Positions 44,975-54,494 of a stretch of DNA of 64,000 nucleotides are shown here, in pieces. Location of the stretch: assembly GCA_021734255.1 (NCBI GenBank), contig JAIPJM010000009.1, positions 1 to 64,000 of the forward strand. The letters are read 5' to 3'. A program made the translations under genes and the position numbers. The stretch comes from Fidelibacterota bacterium. Lineage in GTDB: Bacteria; Fidelibacterota; UBA8477; JABMPR01. The notes under the pieces are model-generated. The model was given only the letters and a program-made list of their open reading frames with translations. It had not been told where the DNA came from and searched no databases. How positions within the stretch are numbered: position 1 is the stretch's first letter; each line of letters starts with the position of its first letter.

Positions 44975-45393
44975 TCAGGTTCATGCACCTCAATATTCAC
45001 ACTGATATCAACCGCTTTACTCAGCATGGCACTCACTGTGCAATACCTGTCCTTTGAAAGCGACACTGCCTTCTCCAGCTTGGCCATCGGGAGATCTGTT
45101 CCATAAAAATGATAGGTCATATCAATCTTCGTAAAAACCTTTGGATGATCCTCGGCTCGCTCAAAGTCTATGCCGATCTGAAAGTCGTCTACGGCCACCC
45201 GCATTTTTTTCAATATGGACACAACATCCATTGCTGTACATCCACCCAGGCCAAATAACACAAGTTCAGTTGGCTTACTGGCTGCACCAGCACCGCCAAA
45301 TTGTTCCTCACCGTCCATCATGGTCCAGTGATTTGTTTTTCCCCTGGCTGCAAAAGTTGCACCCTGTACCTGTTTAATTTTTATATCTGCCAT
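44971..45393 (-). CDS. OsmC-family peroxiredoxin-like protein
   Basis: A 140-residue protein of the OsmC/Ohr fold with the two redox Cys in LFGLGGCTAMDVVSILKK and SLSKDRYCTVSAML. Members reduce organic hydroperoxides or remove sulfane sulfur. It is cytosolic, with no signal. It is the first gene of the run OsmC-rhodanese-DUF6132-T9SS cargo-TlpA-barrel-Omp28-DUF2231, and its position suggests a link to sulfur handling. It overlaps the rhodanese gene by 4 bp. Confidence 0.92.
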   Translation of the reverse strand: MADIKIKQVQGATFAARGKTNHWTMMDGEEQFGGAGAASKPTELVLFGLGGCTAMDVVSILKKMRVAVDDFQIGIDFERAEDHPKVFTKIDMTYHFYGTDLPMAKLEKAVSLSKDRYCTVSAMLSKAVDISVNIEVHEPE

Positions 45394-45467
45394 TTCATTC
45401 CCCTACTATAACCGGTTCTTTTCCGGACTGATTATATGATTTAAGGTTTCTAATTCAATATGAAAGA

Positions 45468-45665
45468 TCAATCGACCAGAAGTTTATTCATCCGTTCAAC
45501 GATCTGATCGATATTCTCAATACTTTTTTCATGGGCCTGTTGCTCCAGTGTACCCCAGACTGCCTCGCCGCATGCAAGACACACAATTCCCTCAACTTTC
45601 AAGGGTCCCACAAGTTTCGGATATTTCTGGACCAGGTCTTCGATCAACATGTCTTTTGAGATCAT
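45468..45665 (-). CDS. DUF1858 redox-disulfide domain protein
   Basis: A 65-residue protein matching the DUF1858 family: MLIEDLVQKYPKLVGPLKVEGIVCLACGEAVWGTLEQQAHEKSI, with the CLAC-type Cys pair and the Gly that follows. The family is often fused to or found beside hybrid-cluster and other Fe-S proteins and may exchange disulfides. It is preceded by a terminator after groES, so it is probably expressed from its own promoter in the roughly 80-bp gap. Confidence 0.88.
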   Translation of the reverse strand: MISKDMLIEDLVQKYPKLVGPLKVEGIVCLACGEAVWGTLEQQAHEKSIENIDQIVERMNKLLVD

Positions 45666-45741
45666 TCTTACTTCTCCTAGTTTCGAGCGATCACTCTCGC
45701 TCTAAGGCCGACATTCCTTTGAGTACAACCAGTCTCAAAAG

Positions 45742-45774
45742 TGACAAAAAAAGGGAGCTAGATAGCTCCCTTTT
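45742..45774 (-). terminator. Rho-independent terminator after groES
   Basis: AAAAGGGAGCTA (45749-45760) and TAGCTCCCTTTT (45763-45774) form a perfect 12-bp stem with a 2-nt centre, followed on the minus strand by TTTTTTTGTC. It ends the sigma factor-glutaredoxin-groES unit. Confidence 0.88.
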
Positions 45775-45797
45775 GTAATCCGGACTGTGGATGAAAA

Positions 45798-46067
45798 CTA
45801 GCTGAGTTTGGCCAGGATATCTCCACGATTCAGGATCAGGTAATCGGTACCCTCATAGGAGAGTTCATCGCCGGCATATTTTCCATAAAGGATAACATCG
45901 CCTTCCTTTACCAATTCCTGCAATTCTTCATCATTTCCTACAGCTGCGATAGTTCCGCGGCGGGGCTTTTCTTTCGCAGTATCTGGGATAATGATACCTG
46001 ATGCAGTTGTCTCTTCTTCACCTGCGGGCACGACCAATACGCGATCATCTAAAGGTTGAATTTTCAT
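45798..46067 (-). CDS. groES: Co-chaperonin GroES (no adjacent groEL)
   Basis: An 89-residue Cpn10 with MKIQPLDDRVLVVPAGEEETTASGIIIPDTAKEKP at the start, the mobile-loop region and YGKYAGDELSYEGTDYLILNRGDILA at the end. It caps GroEL. In most bacteria groES is followed by groEL; here a strong terminator and a DUF1858 gene follow, so groEL must lie elsewhere. It is 12 bp downstream of the glutaredoxin gene, in an operon headed by an ECF sigma factor. Confidence 0.95.
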   Translation of the reverse strand: MKIQPLDDRVLVVPAGEEETTASGIIIPDTAKEKPRRGTIAAVGNDEELQELVKEGDVILYGKYAGDELSYEGTDYLILNRGDILAKLS

Positions 46068-46079
46068 TTTAGTATGCTC

Positions 46080-46334
46080 CTATATACCTAAAAGTCTATT
46101 GATCTTGTTCCTGTCAAAACCGACAACCGGTCGATTGTTGATCCAGAGTTGGGGGACCCCCTGCTGACCTGTTTTCCTGACCATATCCTGGGCAGCTTTC
46201 TGGTTCCTGCTGACATCAATTTCCTTGAAATTGATCCCCTTTTCTCTCAAATATCTTTTTGCCGTGGTGCAATGTGAGCACGTCGGCGTAGTAAACATAA
46301 TAACTTTTTTTTGTTGTGCTGCAACTGTTGCCAT
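46080..46334 (-). CDS. Glutaredoxin-like protein
   Basis: An 84-residue protein with VIMFTTPTCSHCTTAKRYLREKGINFKEIDVSRN, the CSHC active site (usual form CPxC), and TGQQGVPQLWINNRPVVGFD with the cis-Pro and GFD glutathione-site residues. It reduces disulfides or mixed thiols in the cytosol. It lies 5 bp after the Cys-rich anti-sigma-like gene and could act on it (inference). Confidence 0.9.
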   Translation of the reverse strand: MATVAAQQKKVIMFTTPTCSHCTTAKRYLREKGINFKEIDVSRNQKAAQDMVRKTGQQGVPQLWINNRPVVGFDRNKINRLLGI

Positions 46335-46339
46335 GATCT

Positions 46340-46591
46340 TTACGCATCTTTCTTAAAATTATCCAGGTTCAATACCTTGAAGAGGCGTTTGGAAACATCA
46401 GCGGGTACATCACACTCATCTTCAACGACTCGGTACAGTTTTACCGAGCGCTGCATGGTATCATAATACACTTTACACTCAGGACATTCTTCCATGAAGG
46501 AACCGACTTCCTGACATAATTCAGAACCGAGGTCAGCACCAAAGTCCTGACAGATCTTTTTCTGTAATTCTACATCATGTTTCGGTTTCAT
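46340..46591 (-). CDS. Cys-rich putative anti-sigma factor (zinc-finger type, His replaced)
   Basis: About 83 residues. ELCQEVGSFMEECPECKVYYDTM resembles the ZAS anti-sigma motif HxxxCxxC, but Phe stands at the His position. Other Cys are at KKICQDFG, LGSELC and DECDVP. The lack of a membrane helix indicates a soluble regulator. The ATG at 46591 overlaps the stop of the ECF sigma gene (ATGA), the usual sigma/anti-sigma arrangement; the track's start at 46603 is less likely. It may sense thiol redox, like RsrA/ChrR-type proteins, but the missing His is a warning. Confidence 0.7.
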   Translation of the reverse strand: MKPKHDVELQKKICQDFGADLGSELCQEVGSFMEECPECKVYYDTMQRSVKLYRVVEDECDVPADVSKRLFKVLNLDNFKKDA

Positions 46592-47181
46592 TTGACCAAC
46601 CAACCTTCTCGTTTCAGAATGGTATTCATACTATCCCTGAGAAACAATCGAGCCCGCATGAGCCTCACCTTTACGTTGCTCTCTGAGAGATCCAGCATCT
46701 CAGCTGTCTTGGCGGTTGATAATCCCTCAAGGTCCCTCAGGACAAAGACCGACCTGTATTTTTCATCCAGATCATCAAGCGCTTCTTTCAGCGCGATCTT
46801 GAACTCTTCATCAGACACTTTGGTCTCGATGTAGTTCGGCCAATCAGATATATCCATTCCATGCAGGCTTTCAAAATCAGGCTCCTGAATCGAGTGGGAT
46901 ACCCTCATCCTGGACTGTTTCCGCAACTTTCCGAGAGCAGTATTCACACCAATACGGTAAAGCCAGGTATAAAAACTGGATTTACCCTTGAATGTCTGGA
47001 TCTTCTGCAAGGCTGTCATGAACGTTTCCTGAAGCATATCTTCAGCATCTTCATTGTTCCTTAACATGCGCAGACCCAGGTTATAGATCCTCGCGGAGTA
47101 CATATTCACAAGCTGGGCTTGTGCTTTCTGATCTCCGTCCCGGGCGGCTTGAATAAGCTCCGGCGTCTCTTCACTTGTCAA
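46588..47181 (-). CDS. ECF-type sigma factor (RpoE/SigW-like)
   Basis: 197 residues with sigma region 2 (YSARIYNLGLRMLRNNEDAEDMLQETFMTALQKIQTFKGKSSFYTWLYRIGVNTALGKLRKQSR) and region 4 (LEGLSTAKTAEMLDLSESNVKVRLMRARLFLRDSM), and no regions 1 or 3. It directs RNA polymerase to stress promoters. The start codon in the track is TTG with no strong ribosome site. It heads the unit with the anti-sigma-like protein, glutaredoxin and GroES, suggesting a redox/protein-folding regulon that includes its own operon. Confidence 0.94.
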   Translation of the reverse strand: MTSEETPELIQAARDGDQKAQAQLVNMYSARIYNLGLRMLRNNEDAEDMLQETFMTALQKIQTFKGKSSFYTWLYRIGVNTALGKLRKQSRMRVSHSIQEPDFESLHGMDISDWPNYIETKVSDEEFKIALKEALDDLDEKYRSVFVLRDLEGLSTAKTAEMLDLSESNVKVRLMRARLFLRDSMNTILKREGWLVK

Positions 47182-47264
47182 TTCACGTATGATTGGATGC
47201 TTTCCTTCAGGTCTCGTTACACAACAATTTTACCCTATCATTTTCCAGGTGGAAATTGTTTGGT

Positions 47265-48329
47265 TTAAATCTCTTCCAATCGGTTCACCATTTCAGCGGC
47301 AACCAGCTTCTCATGAAGCTCCGATAAGTCTCCATTGGTGATCTCTTCCAGACGATATAAGGTTAGATTGATCCGATGGTCGGTTACTCTACCCTGCGGG
47401 TAGTTATAGGTTCTGATCTTGGCTGAGCGGTCCCCCGTTGATACCAGTGTCTTTCGCAGGGCAGCAACTTCGCTGTTCTGCTTATCGCGTTCCTCTGCCA
47501 ACAGGCGGGCACGCAGGACCTTCATGGCCTTATCTTTGTTCTTGTGCTGGGATGATTCATCTTGGCAGGAGACCACCAGCCCGGTAGGCAGGTGAGTGAT
47601 CCGAATTGCTGATTCGGTTTTATTCACATGCTGACCACCAGCTCCACTGGCCCGAAATGTATCGATCCTCAAATCACTTGTGTTGATCTCGATATCTACT
47701 TCTTCAGCCTCAGGGAGTACGGCAACTGTGGCCGCAGAGGTATGGATTCGACCACTTGACTCAGTCTGTGGAATTCGTTGAACGCGGTGAACACCACTTT
47801 CGAATTTTAATCTTCCGTAAGCTTCTTCACCATTGATCTGGATGATGGCCTCTTTTGTTCCACCGCTGCCGAGTTCATTCAACGTGATAATCTCATGTTT
47901 CCAAGCGTTGTTCTCTGCATAACGCAGATACATGCGCATCAGGTCTGATGCGAAAAGGGCAGCTTCATCCCCTCCGGTGCCGGCTCTGATCTCAAGAATG
48001 GCGGCGCCTTGATCAGCTGGATCCTTGGGAATGAGGAGAACCTTGAGTTCTTCCTCCAGCTTCACCTGGTCGTCTTTAAGCCCATCCAGCTCTTCTTTAA
48101 CGATCTCCTTCAACTCATCATCATCGCCCATGAGGATCGCTTCATCCTCTTCGATGTTCTCAAGGAGAGAGCTGTAGCGGTCAAAAACCTCCAGTACATT
48201 TGAAAGATCACGGTGTTCACGAGCGATCTTGGCATAACGACGATTGTTCGTCATGATCTCAGGATCGGAGAGCTGACCCTCCAGGATCTTGAATTTTTCT
48301 TCGAGGGCTGGTCTTTTGTCCAGAAGCAT
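47265..48329 (-). CDS. prfA: Peptide chain release factor 1
   Basis: A 354-residue class-1 release factor. The peptidyl-hydrolase loop is [18 protein letters not shown], and the codon-recognition tripeptide is PxT ([10 protein letters not shown]), which specifies RF1 (UAA/UAG) rather than RF2's SPF. It is adjacent to DUF1385 and rpmE, a common arrangement. The usual methyltransferase gene prmC is not the next gene downstream. Confidence 0.97.
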   Translation of the reverse strand: MLLDKRPALEEKFKILEGQLSDPEIMTNNRRYAKIAREHRDLSNVLEVFDRYSSLLENIEEDEAILMGDDDELKEIVKEELDGLKDDQVKLEEELKVLLIPKDPADQGAAILEIRAGTGGDEAALFASDLMRMYLRYAENNAWKHEIITLNELGSGGTKEAIIQINGEEAYGRLKFESGVHRVQRIPQTESSGRIHTSAATVAVLPEAEEVDIEINTSDLRIDTFRASGAGGQHVNKTESAIRITHLPTGLVVSCQDESSQHKNKDKAMKVLRARLLAEERDKQNSEVAALRKTLVSTGDRSAKIRTYNYPQGRVTDHRINLTLYRLEEITNGDLSELHEKLVAAEMVNRLEEI

Positions 48330-49321
48330 TAATCAATTGCCTCTGCTACATAGGTCTGACCCTGGTAATCCTCTAATTTGTCGCCGAAGGCTGATTTAAG
48401 TGATTCGATCGCCACCGTTAGCTGATCATCATCAGGCTCGCTTGTGGTGATATTCTGAAGCCAGATCCCTGGTGCAGCTAATGCCCGCACCCATTTGATG
48501 TGACGATATTTTGAGGACAACTTCAAGACCTCGTAGGAGACACCTGCAACCAGTGGTATGAGCGGAAGATGGGTCAGTAATCTGATCTGCAGGGTCATTT
48601 CACCGACAAATAATTTCACCACACTGTCGATAATGGCGAACAGCAGGATGGAGGACAGCAGCACAATGAATATGAAACTGGTCCCACATCTTGGATGCTG
48701 CGTTTGAAATGGTCGAGCAGATTCAAGATCCAGAGTTTTCCCTGCTTCAAATGTATAGACGGTCTTATGCTCAGCCCCGTGGTACTGGAAGAGTCGTTTC
48801 ACGTCTTTCATCAAGGAGATCGCCCAGAGATAGCTAAGGAAAAGCGCTATCCGGATCATGCCCGAGACTATATTGAAAGTGAAGGCGGTTTCAGAAAGAT
48901 TTAGCAGATTGCCGGTCACGAAGATCGGTGTGACAAAGAACAATCCCAACCCGATCCCGAAAGCCAGCAGGGTACCGAGGAAACCAAGAATTCTGTCTTT
49001 CAGACCCATTTCTGCCGGCGTCTCCTCCTCGAAGGCGATCTCAGCCGACTCATTCAGGGTTTTCACACCCATCTTCATGGATTCGAATAGCGCGATCATT
49101 CCACGTATGATGGGTTTCTTGAAGATAGCCCGCTTTTCCACCAGCGAGATGAATTCTTCTCTGCGGGTAATGATCTCACCTTTGGGGTTTCTAACCGCAA
49201 TGGCATAAGCACCAGGCACTCTCATCATCACACCTTCGATTAACGCCTGTCCCCCAACAAGGATCGACTGCTGCGCAGCGAGAAATGCCTGAAACATGAT
49301 TCTAAATGGACGTTTCAGCAT
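48329..49321 (-). CDS. DUF1385 membrane protein
   Basis: 330 residues with [39 protein letters not shown], the conserved DUF1385 opening. Four or so membrane helices follow, plus the [17 protein letters not shown] and [15 protein letters not shown] motifs rich in His and Cys that may bind metal. Function is unknown although the family is widespread next to prfA and rpmE. It overlaps the prfA start by one base. A later Met (MFQAF, 49297) is an alternative start. Confidence 0.9.
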   Translation of the reverse strand: MLKRPFRIMFQAFLAAQQSILVGGQALIEGVMMRVPGAYAIAVRNPKGEIITRREEFISLVEKRAIFKKPIIRGMIALFESMKMGVKTLNESAEIAFEEETPAEMGLKDRILGFLGTLLAFGIGLGLFFVTPIFVTGNLLNLSETAFTFNIVSGMIRIALFLSYLWAISLMKDVKRLFQYHGAEHKTVYTFEAGKTLDLESARPFQTQHPRCGTSFIFIVLLSSILLFAIIDSVVKLFVGEMTLQIRLLTHLPLIPLVAGVSYEVLKLSSKYRHIKWVRALAAPGIWLQNITTSEPDDDQLTVAIESLKSAFGDKLEDYQGQTYVAEAID

Positions 49322-49342
49322 TATGGTACCAGTTTCTGGTAT

Positions 49343-49555
49343 CTATTTAGCTGCTTTGGTCGTGCTATATTTTTTATTGAACTTATCGATACGACCGGCT
49401 GTATCCAGTAGTTTCTGTTTTCCAGTAAAATATGGGTGGCACTCGTTGCATATTTCAATATGCAGTTCGCCGACTGTGGTGTAGGTCTCAAAAGTGTTCC
49501 CACAGGCACAGACAACCTTATTCAACTCATATTTAGGATGGATTCCTGATTTCAT
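49343..49555 (-). CDS. rpmE: 50S ribosomal protein L31 (zinc-binding form)
   Basis: A 70-residue protein beginning [27 protein letters not shown] and continuing [30 protein letters not shown]. The CxC...CxxC pattern marks the zinc-containing C+ paralogue of L31. It lies between the aminotransferase and DUF1385 genes and is most likely co-transcribed with DUF1385-prfA. Confidence 0.96.
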   Translation of the reverse strand: MKSGIHPKYELNKVVCACGNTFETYTTVGELHIEICNECHPYFTGKQKLLDTAGRIDKFNKKYSTTKAAK

Positions 49556-49574
49556 TTTATACTAACTCCCTTTG

Positions 49575-50762
49575 TTATTTCAACTTTGCGACAGCTTTTG
49601 CCAGCCTGTCTAGCCCCTCTTTGATCGCGTCCATGGATGTAGCATAGGACATGCGAACATGTTCTCCGGCACCAAAAGCGGAGCCGGGAACGACGGTAAT
49701 ATGGGCTTCATCAATTAAATATTTTGTCAGATCCATGTCATTCTTGATGGAATATTCTCCAGCTGACTTTCCGAAGAGACCTGAGATCTTTGGAAATACA
49801 TAGAAGGCACCTTCAGGCTTCAGACAGGTGATGCCCGGCATATCATTTAAGGCTTTTACCATATAATTCCTTCTTTCCACGAATTGACGCTTCCACTCCT
49901 CCAGAAAAGTAGGCTCGGTCTGCAGTGCATGCTCAGAGGCATACTGGGCGATGGAATTTGGATTGCTGGTTGCCTGGCCCTGAAGTTTACCCATAGCCTT
50001 TGCCAGCTCAGGTGTAGAGGCGGTATATCCAATTCTCCAACCCGTCATGGCGAAAGCTTTTGACATACTCTGGACAGTTATGGTACGCTCGTATCCCCCG
50101 TCAAGTCCGGCAAGGCAGATATGCTCACCATCATAGACCAGCGCTTCATAGCATTCGTCAGAGATGATCCACAGATCGTGTTCATTGGCGACATCGACTA
50201 CCGCCTGCAAGCTTTCTCGGTTCAGGACAGCACCACTTGGGTTTGAAGGTGTGTTGATGATCATTCCCTTGGTCTTGGATGTAACGCCAGCCAGCAGCTG
50301 TTCCCGGGTCAGTTGAAAATCATCTTCTGCTTTTGTCTCGATGAAAACAGGTGTTGCATCACTCAACTTCACTAATTCTGGATAGGTAACCCAGTAGGGT
50401 GTCAGGATGATGACCTCATCACCCTCCTCAAACAATGCCATCATGATATTAAAGAGAGAATGCTTGGCACCATTGGAAACAACGATCTGACCTGCTTCGT
50501 AGTCAAGACCATTATCCTTTTTCAACTTATCAGCAATTGCCTGTTTTAGTGTTGGTGTACCTGATGCGGGTGTGTAGCGAGTTTTCCCTGCCTCCAATGC
50601 AGAATTTGCTGCTTTAACAATATGCTCCGGTGTGTCGAAATCAGGTTCGCCAGCACCAAATGAAATAATGTCTACCCCCTGTGCTCTTAATTGAGCAGCA
50701 GCTTCCATCACAGCCATCGTAGCTGAAGGCTGTAAGGCATTGATTCTTTTTGTAAAACTCAT
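49575..50762 (-). CDS. PLP-dependent aminotransferase, aspartate/aromatic class I
   Basis: 395 residues of fold-type I. Key features are DIISFGAGEPDFDTPEHI near the start, ISDECYEALVYDG, the PLP Lys in TVQSMSKAFAMTGWRIGY, and the C-terminal FGAGEHVRMSYATS with the carboxylate-binding Arg. It resembles bacterial AspC subgroup I-gamma (aspartate or aspartate/prephenate aminotransferases). It converts aspartate and 2-oxoglutarate to oxaloacetate and glutamate, or a similar pair. It is 19 bp ahead of rpmE. Confidence 0.9.
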   Translation of the reverse strand: MSFTKRINALQPSATMAVMEAAAQLRAQGVDIISFGAGEPDFDTPEHIVKAANSALEAGKTRYTPASGTPTLKQAIADKLKKDNGLDYEAGQIVVSNGAKHSLFNIMMALFEEGDEVIILTPYWVTYPELVKLSDATPVFIETKAEDDFQLTREQLLAGVTSKTKGMIINTPSNPSGAVLNRESLQAVVDVANEHDLWIISDECYEALVYDGEHICLAGLDGGYERTITVQSMSKAFAMTGWRIGYTASTPELAKAMGKLQGQATSNPNSIAQYASEHALQTEPTFLEEWKRQFVERRNYMVKALNDMPGITCLKPEGAFYVFPKISGLFGKSAGEYSIKNDMDLTKYLIDEAHITVVPGSAFGAGEHVRMSYATSMDAIKEGLDRLAKAVAKLK

Positions 50763-50943
50763 CTTCTAACATCTCTCCTAAAAAAGCCGCGCAATATATC
50801 CGTGCACCCCTGCTCTTAGCAAGCGAAAGGTGTTACGGAAGGTCATCTATTAAACGCAGGAAAGTGGCGCGGACTCCCCCCGTTTCTCCCAAGTGAAATG
50901 TAGGGATTAAATTTGGATTAGGACAGAACTAATATAGGCTGGA

Positions 50944-52197
50944 TCAGGAATTCATGGAGCGCAGGAATTCCTTATTGGTGTCCGTTCTCTGCATCCTTTC
51001 AAGGAGAAATTCCATCGCTTCTACCGGTGTCATTTCATTCAATAGCTTACGTAGTATCCAGGTCCTGGACAATTCAGCTTTAGTCAGGAGTAATTCTTCC
51101 TTCCTGGTGCTGGAGCGAATGATATCAATAGCCGGATAAATGCGGCGATCACTGAGGCGACGATCAAGAACCAGTTCCATGTTACCCGTACCCTTGAATT
51201 CCTCAAAGATGACATCATCCATTCTGGATCCCGTCTCGATCAAAGCCGTGGCCATGATGGTCAGACTACCACCATGTTCCACATTTCGAGCGGCCCCGAA
51301 AAAGCGCTTGGGACGATGCAGGGCGTTGGAATCGATACCACCTGACAGGATCTTACCGCTGTGAGGAATGACAGCATTGTGAGCTCTGGCCAAACGCGTG
51401 AGACTATCGAGTAGAATGACCACGTCTTTACCGAACTCCACCAGACACTTGGCCTTATTGAGAACCATGTCTGCCACCTGAACGTGTCGTTCTGGTGGTT
51501 CGTCAAATGTTGAAGCGATCACTTCGGCATCGACCATGCGGCGCATGTCAGTCACTTCCTCAGGACGTTCGTCGATCAGTAGGACCATGAGGATGACTTC
51601 TGGATGATTGCTCAGAATCGAATTGGCAATATCCTGCAAAATGATCGTTTTCCCTGTTTTAGGTTGGGCAGTTATGAGACCTCTCTGGCCCTTTCCTATT
51701 GGGCTTATGAGATCCATGACCCGCATGGAATATGATTTGGCACCTTTTTCCAGGGTGAGTTTACTGTCTGCATAGAGGGGAATGAGATTGTCGAACTGAG
51801 GGACGATCCTGCCTTCTTCTGGATCCTGGTAATTGATTGCTTCCACTTTAATGAGTGCGAAGTATCGTTCATTGTCCTTAGGTGGACGAACCTGTCCCCA
51901 GACGATCTGTCCAGTTCGTAGATTGAATCGTTTTATCTGCGACGGGGAGACATAGATATCATGGGGTCCCGCCAGATAATTATTGTCGGCATCGCGGAGA
52001 AATCCATATCCATCGGGAAGGATCTCCAGAACACCGGTGGAAAACATCATCCCGGCGCTTTCCGTCTGTGCTTCCAAGATGGCTTCAGTAAGATCCAACT
52101 TCTTCTGGTTCGAGACTGCAGGGACTGCCAGTTCTTGTGCAATGTCTGCCAATTCTTTTAGCTTCATGTCCTGAAGCTGGCTAATGCTATAACTCAT
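50944..52197 (-). CDS. rho: Transcription termination factor Rho
   Basis: A 417-residue RNA-dependent ATPase helicase. The N-terminal domain has [13 protein letters not shown]; the RNA-binding cold-shock-like domain reads [42 protein letters not shown]; the ATPase core has Walker [12 protein letters not shown], Walker [15 protein letters not shown], the Q loop and [10 protein letters not shown] for the secondary RNA site. It forms a hexamer that ends transcription. Length is normal. About 160 bp with no gene lie between it and folC downstream's end. Confidence 0.97.
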   Translation of the reverse strand: MSYSISQLQDMKLKELADIAQELAVPAVSNQKKLDLTEAILEAQTESAGMMFSTGVLEILPDGYGFLRDADNNYLAGPHDIYVSPSQIKRFNLRTGQIVWGQVRPPKDNERYFALIKVEAINYQDPEEGRIVPQFDNLIPLYADSKLTLEKGAKSYSMRVMDLISPIGKGQRGLITAQPKTGKTIILQDIANSILSNHPEVILMVLLIDERPEEVTDMRRMVDAEVIASTFDEPPERHVQVADMVLNKAKCLVEFGKDVVILLDSLTRLARAHNAVIPHSGKILSGGIDSNALHRPKRFFGAARNVEHGGSLTIMATALIETGSRMDDVIFEEFKGTGNMELVLDRRLSDRRIYPAIDIIRSSTRKEELLLTKAELSRTWILRKLLNEMTPVEAMEFLLERMQRTDTNKEFLRSMNS

Positions 52198-52361
52198 TGA
52201 TTAAACCTGTTCTTCTGTGATTAGTATTAATTTTATCTGGTTGTGAAAAAATTCTTTTTCCGGGAGATTAAAATCGTGAGGCTGGTTAAGGGACTCACAA
52301 TAAGAATTTAATCCCGCTGTATACCATGTCAATTAAAATTGCATCAATAATTGAGATTGTG

Positions 52362-53624
52362 TTATGTGTCAATCCGGAAGTGTTCGAAGAGGGATTCAGC
52401 TAAATAGTGGCTTCCAAAAAAGCAGATCGCCTGTTCAGGGGTTTGCTTCATCCGGGATGCAAACTCAAGTGTGGCAAGTGGATCATTATGAATGAGATCT
52501 GGATCAACCCCCTGGTCTCGCATGGCTTGCCTGCCCAGGGCAGAGTAACCTTTGAACTCGGTATACAGGACCTGCCCCGTCCACCCCTGGAGTATCTGTA
52601 ACATCCCATCTATATTTTTGCGCTGATTAAATGCGGCGATCAGGATCGCATCCTGCATCCCTGCATGCCGCAATGAGTCCAGCAGCGCTGTCAGACCCTC
52701 AACATTATGTGCCACATCATACAACACGACTGGATCCACACTTAAAGGCTGCATCCGGCCTAACCAATGCATATCATTCAATCCTTGTTGGATGATCTCT
52801 TCATTCAATTCCAGACCCAGGGTATCCAGGGAGGCCAGGACATTGCAGAAATTATCGACCTGGTGCAAACCATGGAATGGGAGTTCGACATTCACCTGTT
52901 TATTACTGCAAATCAGGTCTACCTGTTGTGTCAAGCCAACTGGCGTGATCGATTGAATAGAGCTGACGGAGGGGACATAGGTCATCTCAGCCTTTCTTTG
53001 CTCACAGACCTCTTGCATCAATTTTACGACACTTCCCTCATTCTTTCCCAGGACCAGCGGTTTGTGAGCCTTGATGATCCCGGCCTTTTCCATGGCGATC
53101 TTTGCCAGGCTGTCACCCAGAATATTCTCATGATCCATTGAAATTGAGGTGATCACACTCAGTTTGGGTTCCACAATATTTGTGGCATCCAGGCGTCCTC
53201 CAAGACCGGTCTCAAATATGGCCAGATCGACGTCCTGTTCATGAAAATAGGTCATTCCCAGCATGGTCAGCACCTCGAAAAAGGTTATGCCCAGGTCTTC
53301 AATATCCGGCTTCCAGGTCTCGACCTTTTCAATAATAAAACGGTCTGGGACCAACTGGTTACCAATTCGAATGCGTTCATTGGGCTTGATCAGATGGGGG
53401 GATGTAAACAGTCCCGTTTTGTGTCCATATGCATTTAAAATAGCTGCTAACATGGCTGCTGTTGAGCCCTTCCCGTTCGTCCCTGCAATGTGGATAATGG
53501 GGTAGTGCCTATGGGGAGTTCCAATTCTCTCTGCGAATGCTTCCACCCTGGCCAGTTCAAGTTTCACGCCGGGAACGGTGAGACCAAAAATGTAGTCAAA
53601 TATTTTCTGACTTTCACCTGTCAT
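52362..53624 (-). CDS. folC: Folylpolyglutamate/dihydrofolate synthase
   Basis: A 420-residue Mur-ligase-family enzyme with the P-loop HIAGTNGKGSTAAMLAAIL, then TSPHLIKPNERIRIG, FETGLGGRLDATNI, ITSISMDHENILGDSLAKIAMEKAGI and YDVAHNVEGLTALL, all typical of FolC. It adds glutamate to folates, and in most bacteria also makes dihydrofolate. It is encoded 27 bp downstream of murI in the minus-strand run amidase-murI-folC. Confidence 0.95.
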   Translation of the reverse strand: MTGESQKIFDYIFGLTVPGVKLELARVEAFAERIGTPHRHYPIIHIAGTNGKGSTAAMLAAILNAYGHKTGLFTSPHLIKPNERIRIGNQLVPDRFIIEKVETWKPDIEDLGITFFEVLTMLGMTYFHEQDVDLAIFETGLGGRLDATNIVEPKLSVITSISMDHENILGDSLAKIAMEKAGIIKAHKPLVLGKNEGSVVKLMQEVCEQRKAEMTYVPSVSSIQSITPVGLTQQVDLICSNKQVNVELPFHGLHQVDNFCNVLASLDTLGLELNEEIIQQGLNDMHWLGRMQPLSVDPVVLYDVAHNVEGLTALLDSLRHAGMQDAILIAAFNQRKNIDGMLQILQGWTGQVLYTEFKGYSALGRQAMRDQGVDPDLIHNDPLATLEFASRMKQTPEQAICFFGSHYLAESLFEHFRIDT

Positions 53625-53651
53625 GCTGTGATCCTGTTTATTAATGCGAGC

Positions 53652-54494
53652 TTATTTCAGATGCTTGTAGGATTCCAGAACTTCCAGCTCGACTTTGAAT
53701 AAATTCTCCAGAGAGCGACCGAGAAACCTGGAGGCAGTTTCTTCAAATTTTTGGGGAAAGTCGGAGACATAGAAGCGGTGTTTCCCCGGATCACTTCCCT
53801 GGTCATTGAGCAGGCCCAGCTTTTCCAGTACATCCCTGACAACCTGAGCTGTTTCCTCGCCTGAGTCCACCAACTTGACATCATTTCCTATGACACGTTG
53901 AATGGCGGGTTTCAGATAGGGATAGTGAGTACAACCGAGAATGAGTGAATCAGGTTTATTGCGTGCGAAAACCTTCAGGTATTCTTCAAGGACCTCTGTG
54001 ACCACACCATCGTGGGGCCAATCTTCCTCTACCAGGGGCACCAGAAGTGGGCAGGCTTGTTCCCTAACATTCATCATGGGATCGATCGCTTTTATGGCTG
54101 AGCTATATGCTCCTGAGCGGATGGTCGAAGCAGTGCCAATGACACCGACCTGTTTATTATGTGAAACTGCAACAGCGGCCATTGATCCAGGTTCGATTAC
54201 CCCCACAACCGGGATATCCAGGTTTTCCTGAAGCGATCTCAATGCTACTGAAGAGGCAGTATTACAGGCCACCACCACCATTTTGACTTGTTGATCCAGA
54301 AGAAATGATGATATCTGGTGGGAAAATCTGATGACGGTCTCATTGGATTTAGATCCGTAAGGGACGCGGGCTGTATCGCCGAAATAGACCAGATGTTCAT
54401 GAGGCAGAAGATCGATGAGAGCTCTGACGACAGAGATTCCACCCAAACCGGAATCAAAAATACCGATGGCTTGTTCAGAATTGAGAGCGGTCAT
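53652..54494 (-). CDS. murI: Glutamate racemase
   Basis: A 280-residue enzyme with GIFDSGLGGISVVRAL at the N-terminus, the first catalytic Cys in VVACNTASSVAL and the second in LILGCTHYPYLKP. It makes D-glutamate for peptidoglycan. Its ATG overlaps the stop of the amidase gene by 4 bp, grouping two wall enzymes. Length is normal. Confidence 0.96.
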   Translation of the reverse strand: MTALNSEQAIGIFDSGLGGISVVRALIDLLPHEHLVYFGDTARVPYGSKSNETVIRFSHQISSFLLDQQVKMVVVACNTASSVALRSLQENLDIPVVGVIEPGSMAAVAVSHNKQVGVIGTASTIRSGAYSSAIKAIDPMMNVREQACPLLVPLVEEDWPHDGVVTEVLEEYLKVFARNKPDSLILGCTHYPYLKPAIQRVIGNDVKLVDSGEETAQVVRDVLEKLGLLNDQGSDPGKHRFYVSDFPQKFEETASRFLGRSLENLFKVELEVLESYKHLK

